Positions 1 through 8,989 of a DNA stretch of 64,000 nt are shown here, one piece after another. Under the pieces are notes generated by a model. That model made no database searches and had not been told where the DNA came from. It saw only the letters and a list, made by a program, of their open reading frames with translations. Position 1 is the stretch's first letter. Each line of letters begins with the position of its first letter. Location of the stretch: positions 1 through 64,000 of the forward strand of contig JAMFSU010000053.1 in NCBI GenBank assembly GCA_026225475.1. Reading direction: 5' to 3'. Position numbers and translations under genes: made by a program. The DNA comes from Duganella sp. GTDB taxonomy: Bacteria > Pseudomonadota > Gammaproteobacteria > Burkholderiales > Burkholderiaceae_D.

Positions 1-130
1 ATTGCGCATAAGTGGGTGATGTGCTGGGAGATGGCGGCCCGAGCGGCCCGTCAAATGTGATGAAAAAATGCTGGCATTAAAGTTGGCATTACCATGCCAA
101 TTGAGCCCCATTTCACCCCATTTGAGCACA

Positions 131-173
131 CAAACAAAAACGCCTAACTGTTTAAAATCAACAAGTTAGGCGT
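131..173 (-). terminator. Rho-independent terminator of tRNA-Ser(GGA)
   Basis: Perfect 10-bp inverted repeat (ACGCCTAACT at 140-149, AGTTAGGCGT at 164-173) with a 14-nt loop. On the reverse strand it is followed by a T-rich run. It lies just after the 3' end of the tRNA. Confidence 0.85.
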
Positions 174-180
174 ATGTTCT

Positions 181-271
181 TGGCGGAGAGAGGGGGATTC
201 GAACCCCCGATAGGCTATTAACCTATACACGCTTTCCAGGCGTGCGACTTCAGCCACTCATCCATCTCTCC
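181..271 (-). tRNA. tRNA-Ser (anticodon GGA)
   Basis: On the reverse strand the acceptor arms GGAGAGA and TCTCTCC pair, followed by discriminator G and an encoded CCA. A long variable arm typical of serine tRNAs is present, the T-loop reads GGTTCGAATCC, and the anticodon loop contains GGA. A terminator hairpin follows. Confidence 0.97.
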
Positions 272-428
272 GGAATTCTGGCTTCGTTTTAGCGAAGCCG
301 CTGATTATAGCAACATTTGTCCAGAATTGAGAGGCTTTCAGCCGTTTTTCCTCAAAATAATGGCGATGCGTTGCGGCATCGCCATCATCATCCTGCTGTC
401 AGCCTTGATTGCAAGGCGTTACGAGCTT

Positions 429-2411
429 TTATTGCGCTTCTTTTAATTGGTCCAAAATGGCGGGATTTTCCAGCGTAGAGATATCCTGAGTGATTGCCTC
501 TCCCTTGGCCAGCACGCGCAGCAGGCGGCGCATGATCTTGCCAGAACGGGTTTTGGGCAGGTTGTCGCCGAAGCGGATTTCCTTGGGCTTGGCGATCGGG
601 CCGATTTCCTTGGCGACCCAGTCACGCAATTCCTTGGCAAGCTGTTTGGCTTCTTCACCAGTCGGGCGCGGGCGTTTCAGCACGACAAAGGCGCAGATCG
701 ATTCACCAGTGGTTTCATCCGGTTTGCCGACGACGGCAGCTTCGGCAACGATAGGGTTGGCTACCAGCGCTGATTCGATTTCCATCGTGCCCATGCGGTG
801 GCCGGAGACGTTGAGCACGTCGTCGATGCGGCCAGTAATCGTGAAATAGCCGGTTTCCTTGTTACGAATCGCACCGTCACCAGCCAAGTAAATTTTGCCG
901 CCGAACTCTTCCGGGAAGTAGCTTTTCTTAAAGCGTTCTGGATCGTTCCAGATGGTTCGGATCATCGATGGCCACGGGCGTTTGACGACTAGAATGCCGC
1001 CATTGCCGTTGGGCAGGTCATTGCCGGTTTCGTCAACGATGGCGGCAGTGATGCCGGGCAGCGGTAGTGTGCACGAACCAGGTACCTGTGGCGTGGCACC
1101 CGGCAGCGGAGAAATCATGTGGCCGCCGGTTTCGGTTTGCCAGAAGGTATCGACGATAGGGCATTGTTCGCCGCCGATATTTTTGTAATACCACATCCAG
1201 GCTTCCGGATTGATCGGTTCGCCGACCGAGCCGAGCAGGCGCAATGATGTCAGGTCATATCGTTTGGGATGAATCTTTTCATCGGCATCGGCCGCTTTGA
1301 TCAGCGAGCGGATCGCCGTTGGTGCGGTGTAGAAGATCGTTGCCTTGTGTTTTTGAATCATGTCCCAGAAGCGGCCGGCATTGGGATAGGTGGGAATGCC
1401 TTCGAATACGATTTGCGTCGCGCCAACTGCCAGCGGACCATAGGCAATATAAGTATGACCGGTGATCCAGCCAATGTCGGCGGTACACCAGTAGATGTCG
1501 TCGGGCTTGATGTCGAAGGTCCACTTCATCGTCAGCGCGGCCCACAGAAGATAACCAGCGGAGGCGTGCTGCACGCCTTTGGGCTTGCCGGTCGAGCCGG
1601 AGGTGTAGAGGATGAACAGTGGGTGTTCGGCATCAACCCATTCTGGCTCGCAGGTGTCGGCCTGATTGGCAACGACGTCATGCAGCCAGAGGTCGCGTCC
1701 GGCCACCCAGTTAATTTTCGCGCCGGCGCGTTGGTAGACGATGACATTTTTGATGGTGTCGCAGCCGCCCATGGCGAGTGCTTCGTCAACGATGGACTTG
1801 AGTGGCAACTGCTTGCCGCCGCGTATTTGCACGTCGGCGGTGATGATGGTCACGGCACCGGCATCGATCACACGTTCCTGCAGTGATTTGGCCGAAAAGC
1901 CGCCAAACACGACCGAGTGCGTGGCGCCGATGCGGGCGCAGGCCTGCATGGCAGCGACGCCTTCGACCGACATTGGCATGTAGATGACAACGCGGTCGCC
2001 TTTCTTGACGCCGAGTGACTTCAGGCCGTTGGCGAAGTGGCAGACGCGTTGATGCAGTTCGCGATAGGTGACGCGGGTGACCTTGGCGTCATCGGATTCG
2101 AAAATGATGGCGGTTTTGTCGGCATTGCCGTTGTCAAGGTGGACGTCGAGGCAGTTGTAAGAAACGTTGATCTGGCCGTCTTCAAACCACTTGTAGAAAG
2201 GGGCATCACTTTCATTGAGGGTTTTGGTGAAGGGCTTTTTCCATTGCAGATGTGCGCGAGCGAGCTTGGCCCAGAAGCCTTCATAGTCTTGCTCGGCTTC
2301 GGCGCACAGGGCGTTATAGGCGGCCATGCCGGATACGGCTGCTTGTTTGACGAATTCTGCCGGTGGGGCGAATACACGGCTTTCCTGCTTGAAGGTTTCG
2401 ATGTCTGCCAC
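429..2411 (-). CDS. acs: acetyl-CoA synthetase
   Basis: AMP-forming acetate:CoA ligase, 660 residues, the normal length for Acs. It activates acetate to acetyl-CoA via acetyl-AMP in the cytoplasm. The N-terminal ACAS domain is followed by the adenylate-forming core with the P-loop-like motif [11 protein letters not shown] at about 269-279. The C-terminal motif PKTRSGK is at about 619-625; its lysine is the residue acetylated by protein acetyltransferases in known Acs enzymes. The gene stands alone, divergent from the YqhA-family gene across about 350 bp, so it probably has its own promoter. No defect is visible. Confidence 0.97.
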   Translation of the reverse strand: MADIETFKQESRVFAPPAEFVKQAAVSGMAAYNALCAEAEQDYEGFWAKLARAHLQWKKPFTKTLNESDAPFYKWFEDGQINVSYNCLDVHLDNGNADKTAIIFESDDAKVTRVTYRELHQRVCHFANGLKSLGVKKGDRVVIYMPMSVEGVAAMQACARIGATHSVVFGGFSAKSLQERVIDAGAVTIITADVQIRGGKQLPLKSIVDEALAMGGCDTIKNVIVYQRAGAKINWVAGRDLWLHDVVANQADTCEPEWVDAEHPLFILYTSGSTGKPKGVQHASAGYLLWAALTMKWTFDIKPDDIYWCTADIGWITGHTYIAYGPLAVGATQIVFEGIPTYPNAGRFWDMIQKHKATIFYTAPTAIRSLIKAADADEKIHPKRYDLTSLRLLGSVGEPINPEAWMWYYKNIGGEQCPIVDTFWQTETGGHMISPLPGATPQVPGSCTLPLPGITAAIVDETGNDLPNGNGGILVVKRPWPSMIRTIWNDPERFKKSYFPEEFGGKIYLAGDGAIRNKETGYFTITGRIDDVLNVSGHRMGTMEIESALVANPIVAEAAVVGKPDETTGESICAFVVLKRPRPTGEEAKQLAKELRDWVAKEIGPIAKPKEIRFGDNLPKTRSGKIMRRLLRVLAKGEAITQDISTLENPAILDQLKEAQ

Positions 2412-2761
2412 GATAGTCTCCTGCGATTGATGATTTTTGCTTTTCGCAAAACATAGGCGTTTTCACTTACTCAGTCCTTACACATTTCGAATTGATTGGT
2501 GTAGGAGCCGTTCGCGCAAGCGTATTGCTGCTTTGCATTATTGCACTTGCTGCAGCTCTTTGCAGGTGATGGGCAGGTTTGTGGAGGTCGCCCGCAACAC
2601 CTGTACGACAGATCGGCAGCGGCTTGGCAGGAAGTGTAAAATAGCGGCCTGAATTGATCACCCTGATTTGACGTGCTTGCATGGTGCGGTCTTGCCGTTG
2701 CACTGCCGCAGTCAACGTCAGGCGATGATCTCGATACTCGGTTTCAACTCACATTGCGCTC
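2412..2761. other. intergenic region between acs and yqhA-like gene
   Basis: About 350 bp between divergently transcribed genes. It should hold both promoters, but I cannot pick convincing -35/-10 pairs. I see no coding frame with a ribosome site and no strong repeat. Confidence 0.5.
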
Positions 2762-3370
2762 ATGAACGAATCTCGCCCTACACCTGCCCGTAAGAAAATC
2801 GGCCTTGTGCCGAATTTGATTTTCATGAGCCGGTGGCTGCAGTTGCCGTTGTATCTGGGGCTGATCTTGGCGCAGTGCGTTTATGTCTATCATTTTTGGG
2901 TCGAGCTGAGCGATCTGATCGGCGCGGTCCTTGGCAATCCGAGTTCGCTGGCACATATTCTTGATGCGGTGGCCGTTAATGGCGCTCTGCGCCCTGACAA
3001 GCTCAATGAGCAAACCATCATGCTGGTGGTGTTGGCGTTGATCGATGTGGTGATGATTTCCAATCTGTTGATCATGGTGATCGTGGGCGGTTACGAGACT
3101 TTTGTCTCGCGCATGAACCTGGAGAGTCATCCTGATCAGCCAGAGTGGCTGTCGCATGTCAATGCGTCGGTGCTCAAGGTCAAGCTGGCCACGGCGATCA
3201 TCGGAATTTCCTCGATCCATCTGCTGAAGACCTTCATCAACGCTAATTTATACGATCAAAAAACCTTGATGGCGCAGACCGGCATTCATCTCACCTTCCT
3301 GTTGTCGGCCATGGCGATTGCGTTTTGCGATCGTCTGATGAGCCATCCGGAGGCGTCGGCTCGACACTGA
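2762..3370 (+). CDS. YqhA/UPF0114 (TIGR00645) family membrane protein
   Basis: 202-residue integral membrane protein of the UPF0114 family. Hydrophobic segments are visible at about residues 24-45, 83-105, 135-155 and 172-188. The family-type stretches FMSRWLQLPLYLGL and GGYETFVSRMNLE are present. The biochemical function of the family is not established. It sits 37 bp upstream of the fumarase gene and could be co-transcribed with it. Confidence 0.85.
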   Translation: MNESRPTPARKKIGLVPNLIFMSRWLQLPLYLGLILAQCVYVYHFWVELSDLIGAVLGNPSSLAHILDAVAVNGALRPDKLNEQTIMLVVLALIDVVMISNLLIMVIVGGYETFVSRMNLESHPDQPEWLSHVNASVLKVKLATAIIGISSIHLLKTFINANLYDQKTLMAQTGIHLTFLLSAMAIAFCDRLMSHPEASARH

Positions 3371-3406
3371 CCGTCACCATTTCAATTAACCCCGAGAGAA
3401 CCAGCC

Positions 3407-4948
3407 ATGACCATCATCAAGCAAGACGATCTCATCGAGTCAGTCGCCGCGGCGCTGCAATACATCAGTTATTACCATCCGGTCGATTACATCCAGCATC
3501 TGGCGCGTGCCTATGCGTTGGAGCAAAGTCCCGCTGCCAAGGATTCCATTGCACAGATCTTGACCAACTCGCGCATGTGCGCCGAGGGCAAGCGGCCAAT
3601 CTGCCAGGACACCGGGATCGTCAACGTGTTCCTGAAAATCGGTATGAGCGTGCGTTTCGAGGGCTTCAGCGGTTCCATCGCCGACGCCGTCAATCAGGGT
3701 GTGCGGCAAGGCTATATGCATCCGGACAACGTGCTGCGCGCTTCCATCGTGGCTGATCCGCAATTCGAGCGCAAGAATACCAAGGACAACACGCCTGCCG
3801 TGATCCATATGGAATTGGTACCTGGCAACACGGTCGACGTGCGTATTGCTGCCAAGGGTGGTGGTTCTGAAAACAAGACCAAGTTCGTCATGCTCAATCC
3901 TTCCGATTCGCTGGTTGACTGGGTCTTGAAGACAGTGCCGACCATGGGCGCCGGCTGGTGTCCGCCTGGCATGTTGGGGATCGGTATCGGCGGTACCGCA
4001 GAAAAGGCCATGCTGATGGCCAAGGAAGTGTTGATGGATGACATCGACATGTATGAACTGAAAAAACGCGGCCCGCAAAACAAGACCGAAGAATTGCGTA
4101 TCGAGCTGTGCGAGAAGGTTAATGCACTTGGCATTGGTGCGCAGGGTTTGGGTGGCTTGACTACGGTACTCGACGTCAAGATCATGATGCATGCGACCCA
4201 TGCGGCTTCCAAGCCGGTGGCAATGATTCCGAATTGTGCGGCTACCCGTCACGGTCACTTCGTGCTCGACGGTTCTGGTCCAGCGTATATGGAGCCGCCA
4301 TCGCTGTCCGAATGGCCGGAAGTGCATTGGGTGCCGGATACGGAAAAATCCAAGAGTGTCAATCTCGATACCTTGACCAAGGAAGAAGTCGCCTCCTGGC
4401 AGCCAGGTCAAACCTTGCTGTTGAACGGCAAGATGTTGACCGGTCGCGATGCAGCGCACAAGCGTATTCAAGAAATGCTGGCCAAGGGCGAGAAGCTGCC
4501 GGTGGACTTCACCAATCGCGTGATTTATTACGTTGGTCCAGTCGATCCAGTGCGCGACGAAGTGGTGGGGCCGGCTGGTCCGACCACGGCGACGCGCATG
4601 GATAAATTCACCGACATGATGCTTGAGCAAACTGGTTTGATCTCGATGATTGGCAAGTCCGAACGCGGCCCGGTGGCGATTGAGTCGATCAAGAAGCACA
4701 AGTCAGCGTATCTGATGGCGGTGGGCGGAGCTGCTTATTTGGTGTCGAAGGCGATCAAGTCGGCCAAGGTGCTGGGTTTTGCGGATCTGGGCATGGAAGC
4801 GATTTATGAATTCGATGTCAAGGACATGCCGGTCACGGTGGCGGTCGATTCGAATGGTATCTCCGTGCACAATACTGGTCCCAAGGAATGGCAGGAACGG
4901 ATTGCGACCAACACCGCACTGAGCAAGATTGCGGTGACCACGGCGTGA
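3407..4948 (+). CDS. fumA: class I fumarate hydratase (4Fe-4S)
   Basis: Oxygen-sensitive iron-sulfur fumarase of the TCA cycle (fumarate + water to malate), 513 residues, single polypeptide with fused alpha and beta parts. Candidate cluster ligands are C66 in PICQDTG, C185 in GAGWCPPG and C277 in MIPNCAATRHG; their spacing matches class I enzymes. The C-terminal part carries GPAGPTTATRMDKFT, typical of the beta domain. The ribosome site GAGAG precedes the ATG. It follows the YqhA-like gene and is 31 bp before murI. The symbol is by family; whether it is the fumA or fumB paralogue cannot be told here. Confidence 0.95.
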   Translation: MTIIKQDDLIESVAAALQYISYYHPVDYIQHLARAYALEQSPAAKDSIAQILTNSRMCAEGKRPICQDTGIVNVFLKIGMSVRFEGFSGSIADAVNQGVRQGYMHPDNVLRASIVADPQFERKNTKDNTPAVIHMELVPGNTVDVRIAAKGGGSENKTKFVMLNPSDSLVDWVLKTVPTMGAGWCPPGMLGIGIGGTAEKAMLMAKEVLMDDIDMYELKKRGPQNKTEELRIELCEKVNALGIGAQGLGGLTTVLDVKIMMHATHAASKPVAMIPNCAATRHGHFVLDGSGPAYMEPPSLSEWPEVHWVPDTEKSKSVNLDTLTKEEVASWQPGQTLLLNGKMLTGRDAAHKRIQEMLAKGEKLPVDFTNRVIYYVGPVDPVRDEVVGPAGPTTATRMDKFTDMMLEQTGLISMIGKSERGPVAIESIKKHKSAYLMAVGGAAYLVSKAIKSAKVLGFADLGMEAIYEFDVKDMPVTVAVDSNGISVHNTGPKEWQERIATNTALSKIAVTTA

Positions 4949-4979
4949 TGATATTGATCTTCTGTAGCGCTGCTCAGTA

Positions 4980-5864
4980 ATGAGTGACTTGCCGTTATCT
5001 GTGATGCCAATGTCGACGGACGCTGCTGCGCCTGTCGGTATTTTCGATTCCGGCATCGGTGGCTTGTCGGTATTGCGTCATATACATGCGGCCTTGCCGC
5101 AGGAGCATCTGCTGTATTTTGCCGATTCGGGCTATGCGCCTTACGGTGACAAGAGCGAACTGCAAATCGTGGCGCGCTCGCTGGCGATTGCTAGTTTCTT
5201 TGTGGAGCAGGGCGTCAAGGCGCTGGTGGTGGCTTGCAATACGGCGACTGCAGCAGCGATAGAGGCAATACGGCGACAATGGCCGGCGTTGCTGGTGGTC
5301 GGTATTGAGCCGGGGTTGAAGCCGGCATCAGTGCAAAGTAAAAGCAGTATCGTCGGGGTGCTGGCCACGCGCAGTACCTTATCTAGTGCGCGCTTTGTCG
5401 CCTTGCGCGAACAAATCATGGCAGCAGGCAGTACGCGTTTTCTGTCGCAGCCTTGCGTTGGTTTGGTCGAGCAAATCGAAAAGGGCGAATTGCAATCGCT
5501 GGCAACGGCGGCGCTGGTTGATCGCTATGTGTTGCCGTTGATTGCGCAAGGTGCCGATACATTGGTGTTGGGTTGCACGCATTATCCATTTGTGCGGGAG
5601 TTGATCGCGGCCTCAGCCAGGCAAGGGGGCTGTCTTGTGCCGGTGGTGATCGATACGGGTGAGGCGGTGACGCGGCAGTTGATGCGTCTGCTCGATAGCA
5701 CTCATTTGCGCTATCACGGTGAGAGACCTCCTGAGAGCCTGATTGCTTATACGACGGCGAGTGCTTCTTCGTTGTCGACAGCATTGGAAAATTTGTTGCA
5801 GATCCCTGCGCAAGTCAGGCAGATAGCGGGGCGGACAGCCACAGCGGCACCTTGGTTTGAATGA
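4980..5864 (+). CDS. murI: glutamate racemase
   Basis: Converts L- to D-glutamate for peptidoglycan synthesis. It has the two catalytic cysteine motifs of the Asp/Glu racemase family, VACNTAT and LGCTHYPF, and the N-terminal GIFDSGIGGLSVL. At 294 residues it is slightly long because of a 20-residue N-terminal lead. Internal ATGs at 5004 and 5010 are possible alternative starts closer to the conserved core. Confidence 0.95.
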   Translation: MSDLPLSVMPMSTDAAAPVGIFDSGIGGLSVLRHIHAALPQEHLLYFADSGYAPYGDKSELQIVARSLAIASFFVEQGVKALVVACNTATAAAIEAIRRQWPALLVVGIEPGLKPASVQSKSSIVGVLATRSTLSSARFVALREQIMAAGSTRFLSQPCVGLVEQIEKGELQSLATAALVDRYVLPLIAQGADTLVLGCTHYPFVRELIAASARQGGCLVPVVIDTGEAVTRQLMRLLDSTHLRYHGERPPESLIAYTTASASSLSTALENLLQIPAQVRQIAGRTATAAPWFE

Positions 5865-5888
5865 ATTTAAAAGTTGCGATGAATTAAT

Positions 5889-5917
5889 TTGCGTATATCG
5901 TTTTAGTTTTGTATAAT
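5889..5917 (+). promoter_or_regulatory. sigma-70 promoter of tRNA-His
   Basis: TTGCGT at 5889-5894 and a perfect TATAAT at 5912-5917 with 17-bp spacing. The -10 element ends about 50 bp before the mature tRNA 5' end. Confidence 0.8.
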
Positions 5918-5967
5918 CTTGTTCTTCACTGGCTCAAGACAGTAATTTTGTTTTTGGGCCAAGCAGT

Positions 5968-6044
5968 GGTGGCTGTAGCTCAGTTGGTAGAGTCCAGGAT
6001 TGTGATTCCTGTTGTCGTGGGTTCGAGCCCCATCAGCCACCCCA
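5968..6044 (+). tRNA. tRNA-His (anticodon GTG)
   Basis: Cloverleaf with acceptor GTGGCTG pairing CAGCCAC. The extra G(-1) at 5968 is opposite C73, a hallmark of tRNA-His. The anticodon loop is TTGTGAT, the T-loop is GGTTCGAGCC, and CCA is encoded at 6042-6044. Confidence 0.97.
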
Positions 6045-6060
6045 ATAGATTCAAGCACTT

Positions 6061-6090
6061 AGCCCGCTCTTGCAGCGGGCTTTTTGTTTT
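6061..6090 (+). terminator. terminator of tRNA-His
   Basis: Hairpin AGCCCGCT (6061-6068) / AGCGGGCT (6074-6081) with a 5-nt loop, followed by TTTTGTTTT. Confidence 0.9.
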
Positions 6091-6123
6091 TAAGGAATAT
6101 CAAATTCCAATTTTTGGAAGATG

Positions 6124-6157
6124 AAAAAAAGCCCTGGCCTCTGGTCGGGGCTTTTTT
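6124..6157 (+). terminator. second terminator-like hairpin
   Basis: AAAAAAGCCC (ending 6133) pairs with GGGCTTTTTT (6148-6157) around a 14-nt loop. The A-run before and T-run after let it act in both directions. It is the second terminator within 100 bp after tRNA-His. Confidence 0.75.
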
Positions 6158-6303
6158 GTTTAAGAGCACCTCCTAAAAACCTCTTACCTGCATGCGCTGG
6201 AAAGTTGTTGGCCACTTGCACTTGCGCGCTCTTGTGGAGGATATCACCGCTGTCGGTGCTAGTCGGCTACCATACGCTCTTCGCTGAAACGGAGAATGAA
6301 ACC

Positions 6304-6750
6304 ATGGGAATACTTGATGAGGCGATACGCGAGATTGTGTTGGAGAGGCGCGCGGCAGAGGATGATCTGAGGCAGACGATGGAAGATTTTGACATCATTA
6401 CTAGCCGAGCTATCGACACCGTCAAGCGTGTGGTCGCCGCTTTGCAGCTTGAGTTGCTAGCGGCCGATTGGTGGATGGATGACCTGCGTGAGGATGCACA
6501 GAGGCCAGACTATGTAAGCCTGAGTTTTCACGTTCGGCGCCATTCGGGACATCTTGATGTGGTGAGTAATCCCGATTATTCCTACACCGTTAAATTTGAC
6601 GCCTTGGGCGGCGCCGTCCGCACGGCGGAAAGCAGTGAGCCATTGCTTGATTCGCTGATATTGCGTGCGGTGGCGAGGCCTGAATTCGCTGTCGATCTGG
6701 AGCGCGATCTCAAGCTGTTTTTGAAGGCGATTCTTGCTAAGTCGTCATAG
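6304..6750 (+). CDS. hypothetical protein
   Basis: 148 residues starting at MGILDEAIREIV. I chose ATG 6304 because a GGAG ribosome site lies just upstream (around 6291-6294). The longer frame from 6121 would start inside the terminator hairpin, so it is unlikely. The protein is soluble, acidic, and predicted helical at the N terminus; the middle (LSFHVRRHSGHLDVV) looks beta-rich. No signal peptide, membrane segment or known motif is seen. I do not recognise the family. It is an isolated single gene between tRNA-His terminators and a convergent desaturase gene. Confidence 0.7.
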   Translation: MGILDEAIREIVLERRAAEDDLRQTMEDFDIITSRAIDTVKRVVAALQLELLAADWWMDDLREDAQRPDYVSLSFHVRRHSGHLDVVSNPDYSYTVKFDALGGAVRTAESSEPLLDSLILRAVARPEFAVDLERDLKLFLKAILAKSS

Positions 6751-6836
6751 CGAATGCGGCAGGCTACTTCCTCTAGTGGCGGGTTGCTGATCGGGTGGTC
6801 GCTAGGATGGTATTGCATTGAGATGAATGAAACCTC

Positions 6837-6888
6837 CAACGGTTTTATAGGCGCTTCGTAAGGCGTAGACGTGTTTATAAAACCGTTG
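6837..6888. repeat. 13-bp inverted repeat, large hairpin between convergent genes
   Basis: CAACGGTTTTATA (6837-6849) is perfectly repeated inverted at 6876-6888 around a 26-nt loop that itself has short GC pairing. It lies between the ends of convergent genes, so a bidirectional terminator is one reading. No T-run follows on the forward strand, and the reverse strand also lacks a clean one. Confidence 0.6.
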
Positions 6889-6968
6889 CGGATTCAATTT
6901 TCAGGCATTGTGTTATCGAGAGGCGAATGACATCAATTTCTGCCTGTTCTGTTGTCGGGCGGAGACGA

Positions 6969-8051
6969 CTAGGCTTCTCGCCCATTAACTTCTGCGACCG
7001 ATACCAACCGGCGCGCTGGCAAATCCCACAAGATATGCTTCATCGCCGAAGGAATCTCAAAAAATCCAACGCGCCTCACGCTGGAAAACATGTGCTGGTA
7101 TTCTTTGTGGCAGGCGGCAAGGCGATAGTTGGGAACGCTGGCACACATATGATGTATATGGTGATATGCCACGTCAGCAGTGATCCAGTTGAGCCAGCCT
7201 GGCAAGATAAGGAAGCTGGTGCCGTCCAATGTTGCCTGGTCGCGGTTCCAGCCCTCATCCGGGCTGGCGTAGGAGTGTTCGAAATTGTGCTGTACCGTAA
7301 ATAGCACGATACCGAAGCCGCCTGCCAGTGATCCACTCACCACATAGCAGATAAAGAATAACCATGAGCCCATCGCCCATGCCATCAGGCCCCAGACTGT
7401 GAGCAACAGTAAGTTGTTCGTCAGCATATAGCGGTAGTGCGTCATGGATGCACAGCCCTTCAACGGTACGTCGAATAGCGATTTGTGTTCACCGGTGCGT
7501 GCAAAAAGACGGCGCGCAAGGTGGTAGCTGGTGCGCAGCCATGTAAGACGCGGATTGACCAGGAAATAGAGGAGGCCGGCGACCGGCGACAACAAAATAT
7601 CGCGTGTGTAACGATAACGGCGCCTGTCGCCTTTGTTCATGGCAAGGTAATCCGAGACACAGGCCACATTCAGTGGGCCTCGATACTTTTCCCAATTGCC
7701 ATTGGTGGAGTGATGGTAACGATGGTTGTCGGCCCAGACCTGCTGGGGCATGCCAGCCAGCACGCCGAGCAAAAAACCACTGATGCGGTTCAGCGTTTTG
7801 CTGCGAAACAAGCTGTTGTGGCCACAATCGTGCATCAGCACGAAGCCGCGTAGCATTATTAGGCTCAGACCGAGGGTTTCTACTGCGACGAGCCAGAGTG
7901 AAATCGGCGCGCTGAGGTAGATTGCGTACCAGAGTCCGGCGATTGGCACGAAGACCGACAGTAATTGCAACGCACCGAGGAGGTTAGTCGAAGTGGAATA
8001 GCGATCTACGATCGCGCGCTTGGACGTTTGCCATTCGGCTTGGGTGATCAT
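6969..8051 (-). CDS. membrane fatty acid desaturase
   Basis: 360-residue integral membrane di-iron desaturase. Three histidine boxes of the class are visible: HDCGHNSLF (about 114-122), HRYHHSTNG (about 150-158) and HHIHHM near residue 296. Hydrophobic pairs flank them (about 25-70 and 205-255). It inserts a double bond into acyl chains, and the likely role is membrane-fluidity adjustment; regiospecificity cannot be read from sequence. An AAGG ribosome site lies 8 nt before the ATG. It is a single gene, convergent with the unknown gene to its left. Confidence 0.9.
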   Translation of the reverse strand: MITQAEWQTSKRAIVDRYSTSTNLLGALQLLSVFVPIAGLWYAIYLSAPISLWLVAVETLGLSLIMLRGFVLMHDCGHNSLFRSKTLNRISGFLLGVLAGMPQQVWADNHRYHHSTNGNWEKYRGPLNVACVSDYLAMNKGDRRRYRYTRDILLSPVAGLLYFLVNPRLTWLRTSYHLARRLFARTGEHKSLFDVPLKGCASMTHYRYMLTNNLLLLTVWGLMAWAMGSWLFFICYVVSGSLAGGFGIVLFTVQHNFEHSYASPDEGWNRDQATLDGTSFLILPGWLNWITADVAYHHIHHMCASVPNYRLAACHKEYQHMFSSVRRVGFFEIPSAMKHILWDLPARRLVSVAEVNGREA

Positions 8052-8520
8052 GATCGGCCTTGAGTGTAAGCATGATCAGCGTGCCTGAAGTGATTTCAGG
8101 TCGGAATAATCACATGATGCGATGGAGCGTGGTGGAATATTGCAAAGACGTTGAACAAACGAACCTTTTGGAAGAATCTTTGTCGACGTTGAGAGAATCT
8201 TGCCGAGTGTGCCATATTCTGCGGCATAGCGACAAGGTTTTTCAGTGATTGCTGCGCATTTATTGCCGATGAGGAACTGGCAGATAATTTCGGTTTTTTC
8301 TGCATCCATGGTGGTGGAGCGCGCGCGCCCTTAAATCTGCAAAAAGCGGATGCGTAATCTCTCCCATTGATCATCCTGTAACAAGATCTGCAACATCCTC
8401 GTTCGCCCAAAGCTAAGGATGTAAACGCAAATCACAGAAAGTTAACCTGCCAGGTATAAAAAAATTCACTGTGCACCAGTTAAATGTCTACAGACGCCAG
8501 TAAATCCATCAGTGTCTTAT
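8052..8520. other. gene-free interval upstream of desaturase
   Basis: About 470 bp with no credible coding frame. It should carry the desaturase promoter on the reverse strand. A short palindrome ACCTGCCAGGT lies near 8441-8451. Nothing else is recognised. Confidence 0.5.
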
Positions 8521-8524
8521 GCAT

Positions 8525-8553
8525 TTGGCTGTCCCTAGTTCTAGGGGCATACT
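8525..8553 (+). promoter_or_regulatory. promoter with palindromic operator in spacer
   Basis: TTGGCT (8525-8530) and CATACT (8548-8553) are separated by exactly 17 bp. The spacer contains the perfect palindrome CCCTAG-TT-CTAGGG (8533-8546). A transcript starting near 8560 would have an 85-90 nt leader before the small gene at 8647. The symmetric element inside the spacer suggests control by a dimeric regulator, which is inferred. Confidence 0.55.
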
Positions 8554-8646
8554 TTTTTCTTCTAGTTCCCTACTGCCTCCCCCCATTTTTTGCCAGCCAT
8601 AGCTGAAATTAACAAGGATTTTTCTCGGGCAACCTGAGGTAATAAA

Positions 8647-8760
8647 TGCCGTGGCGGGATTGGCTGACTTTGCTGGGAATTTTCATCGGGCTCTTTCAGG
8701 GAAAGAGGTACCCCAATGAGTGACACCAACGTCGAAGAACCAATAAAAAAGCCCCTGTAA
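8647..8760 (+). CDS. small single-span membrane peptide (37 aa)
   Basis: 37 codons from ATG 8647 to TAA 8758-8760. A GAGGT ribosome site at 8636-8640 lies 6 nt before the start. The peptide begins MPWRDW, has a hydrophobic helix WLTLLGIFIGLF (about residues 6-17), then a charged tail SDTNVEEPIKKPL. A promoter lies at 8525-8553. The stop codon falls within the left arm of the hairpin at 8749-8772. No family is recognised. Ribosome site, promoter and membrane-peptide composition together make it more than a chance frame. Confidence 0.6.
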
Positions 8761-8772
8761 AAACAGGGGCTT
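8745..8772 (-). terminator. terminator of tRNA-Ser(GCT), possibly bidirectional
   Basis: AAGCCCCTG / CAGGGGCTT with a TAAAAA loop. On the reverse strand it is followed by TTTTTTATTG. On the forward strand it would end the small membrane-peptide transcript, but the T-run there is weak. Confidence 0.85.
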
Positions 8773-8781
8773 AGTAATACT

Positions 8782-8875
8782 TGGCGGAGACGGTGGGAGT
8801 CGAACCCACGATACAGGTTTAAGCCCATATGCTTCCTTAGCAGGGAAGTGCCTTCGACCACTCGGCCACGTCTCC
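8782..8875 (-). tRNA. tRNA-Ser (anticodon GCT)
   Basis: Reverse-strand cloverleaf: acceptor GGAGACG pairs CGTCTCC, followed by discriminator G and encoded CCA. The long variable arm and anticodon GCT in CTGCTAA are visible, with T-loop GGTTCGACTCC. It lies downstream of lysC in the same orientation. Confidence 0.97.
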
Positions 8876-8989
8876 ACACTGCAGGCAATGAATTACTTGC
8901 CTGAGTGAAGTTCCGCATAATATCTTTTCATGCGGGGTTGGTCAATAAAACTATGCGATTTCGATAGGATTATTTACAACTAATAACGC

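Noticed and set aside
2437..2652. Frame in the acs upstream region
   Set aside because: Cys/Arg-rich, no ribosome site; treated as promoter region.
3440..4699. Long reverse frame opposite the fumarase gene (419 codons)
   Set aside because: It is antisense to a clearly coding gene, His/Arg-rich, without motifs; a by-product of GC-biased codons.
6121..6303. Upstream extension of the unknown gene at 6304
   Set aside because: It would start within a terminator hairpin and lacks a ribosome site; GGAG precedes ATG 6304 instead.
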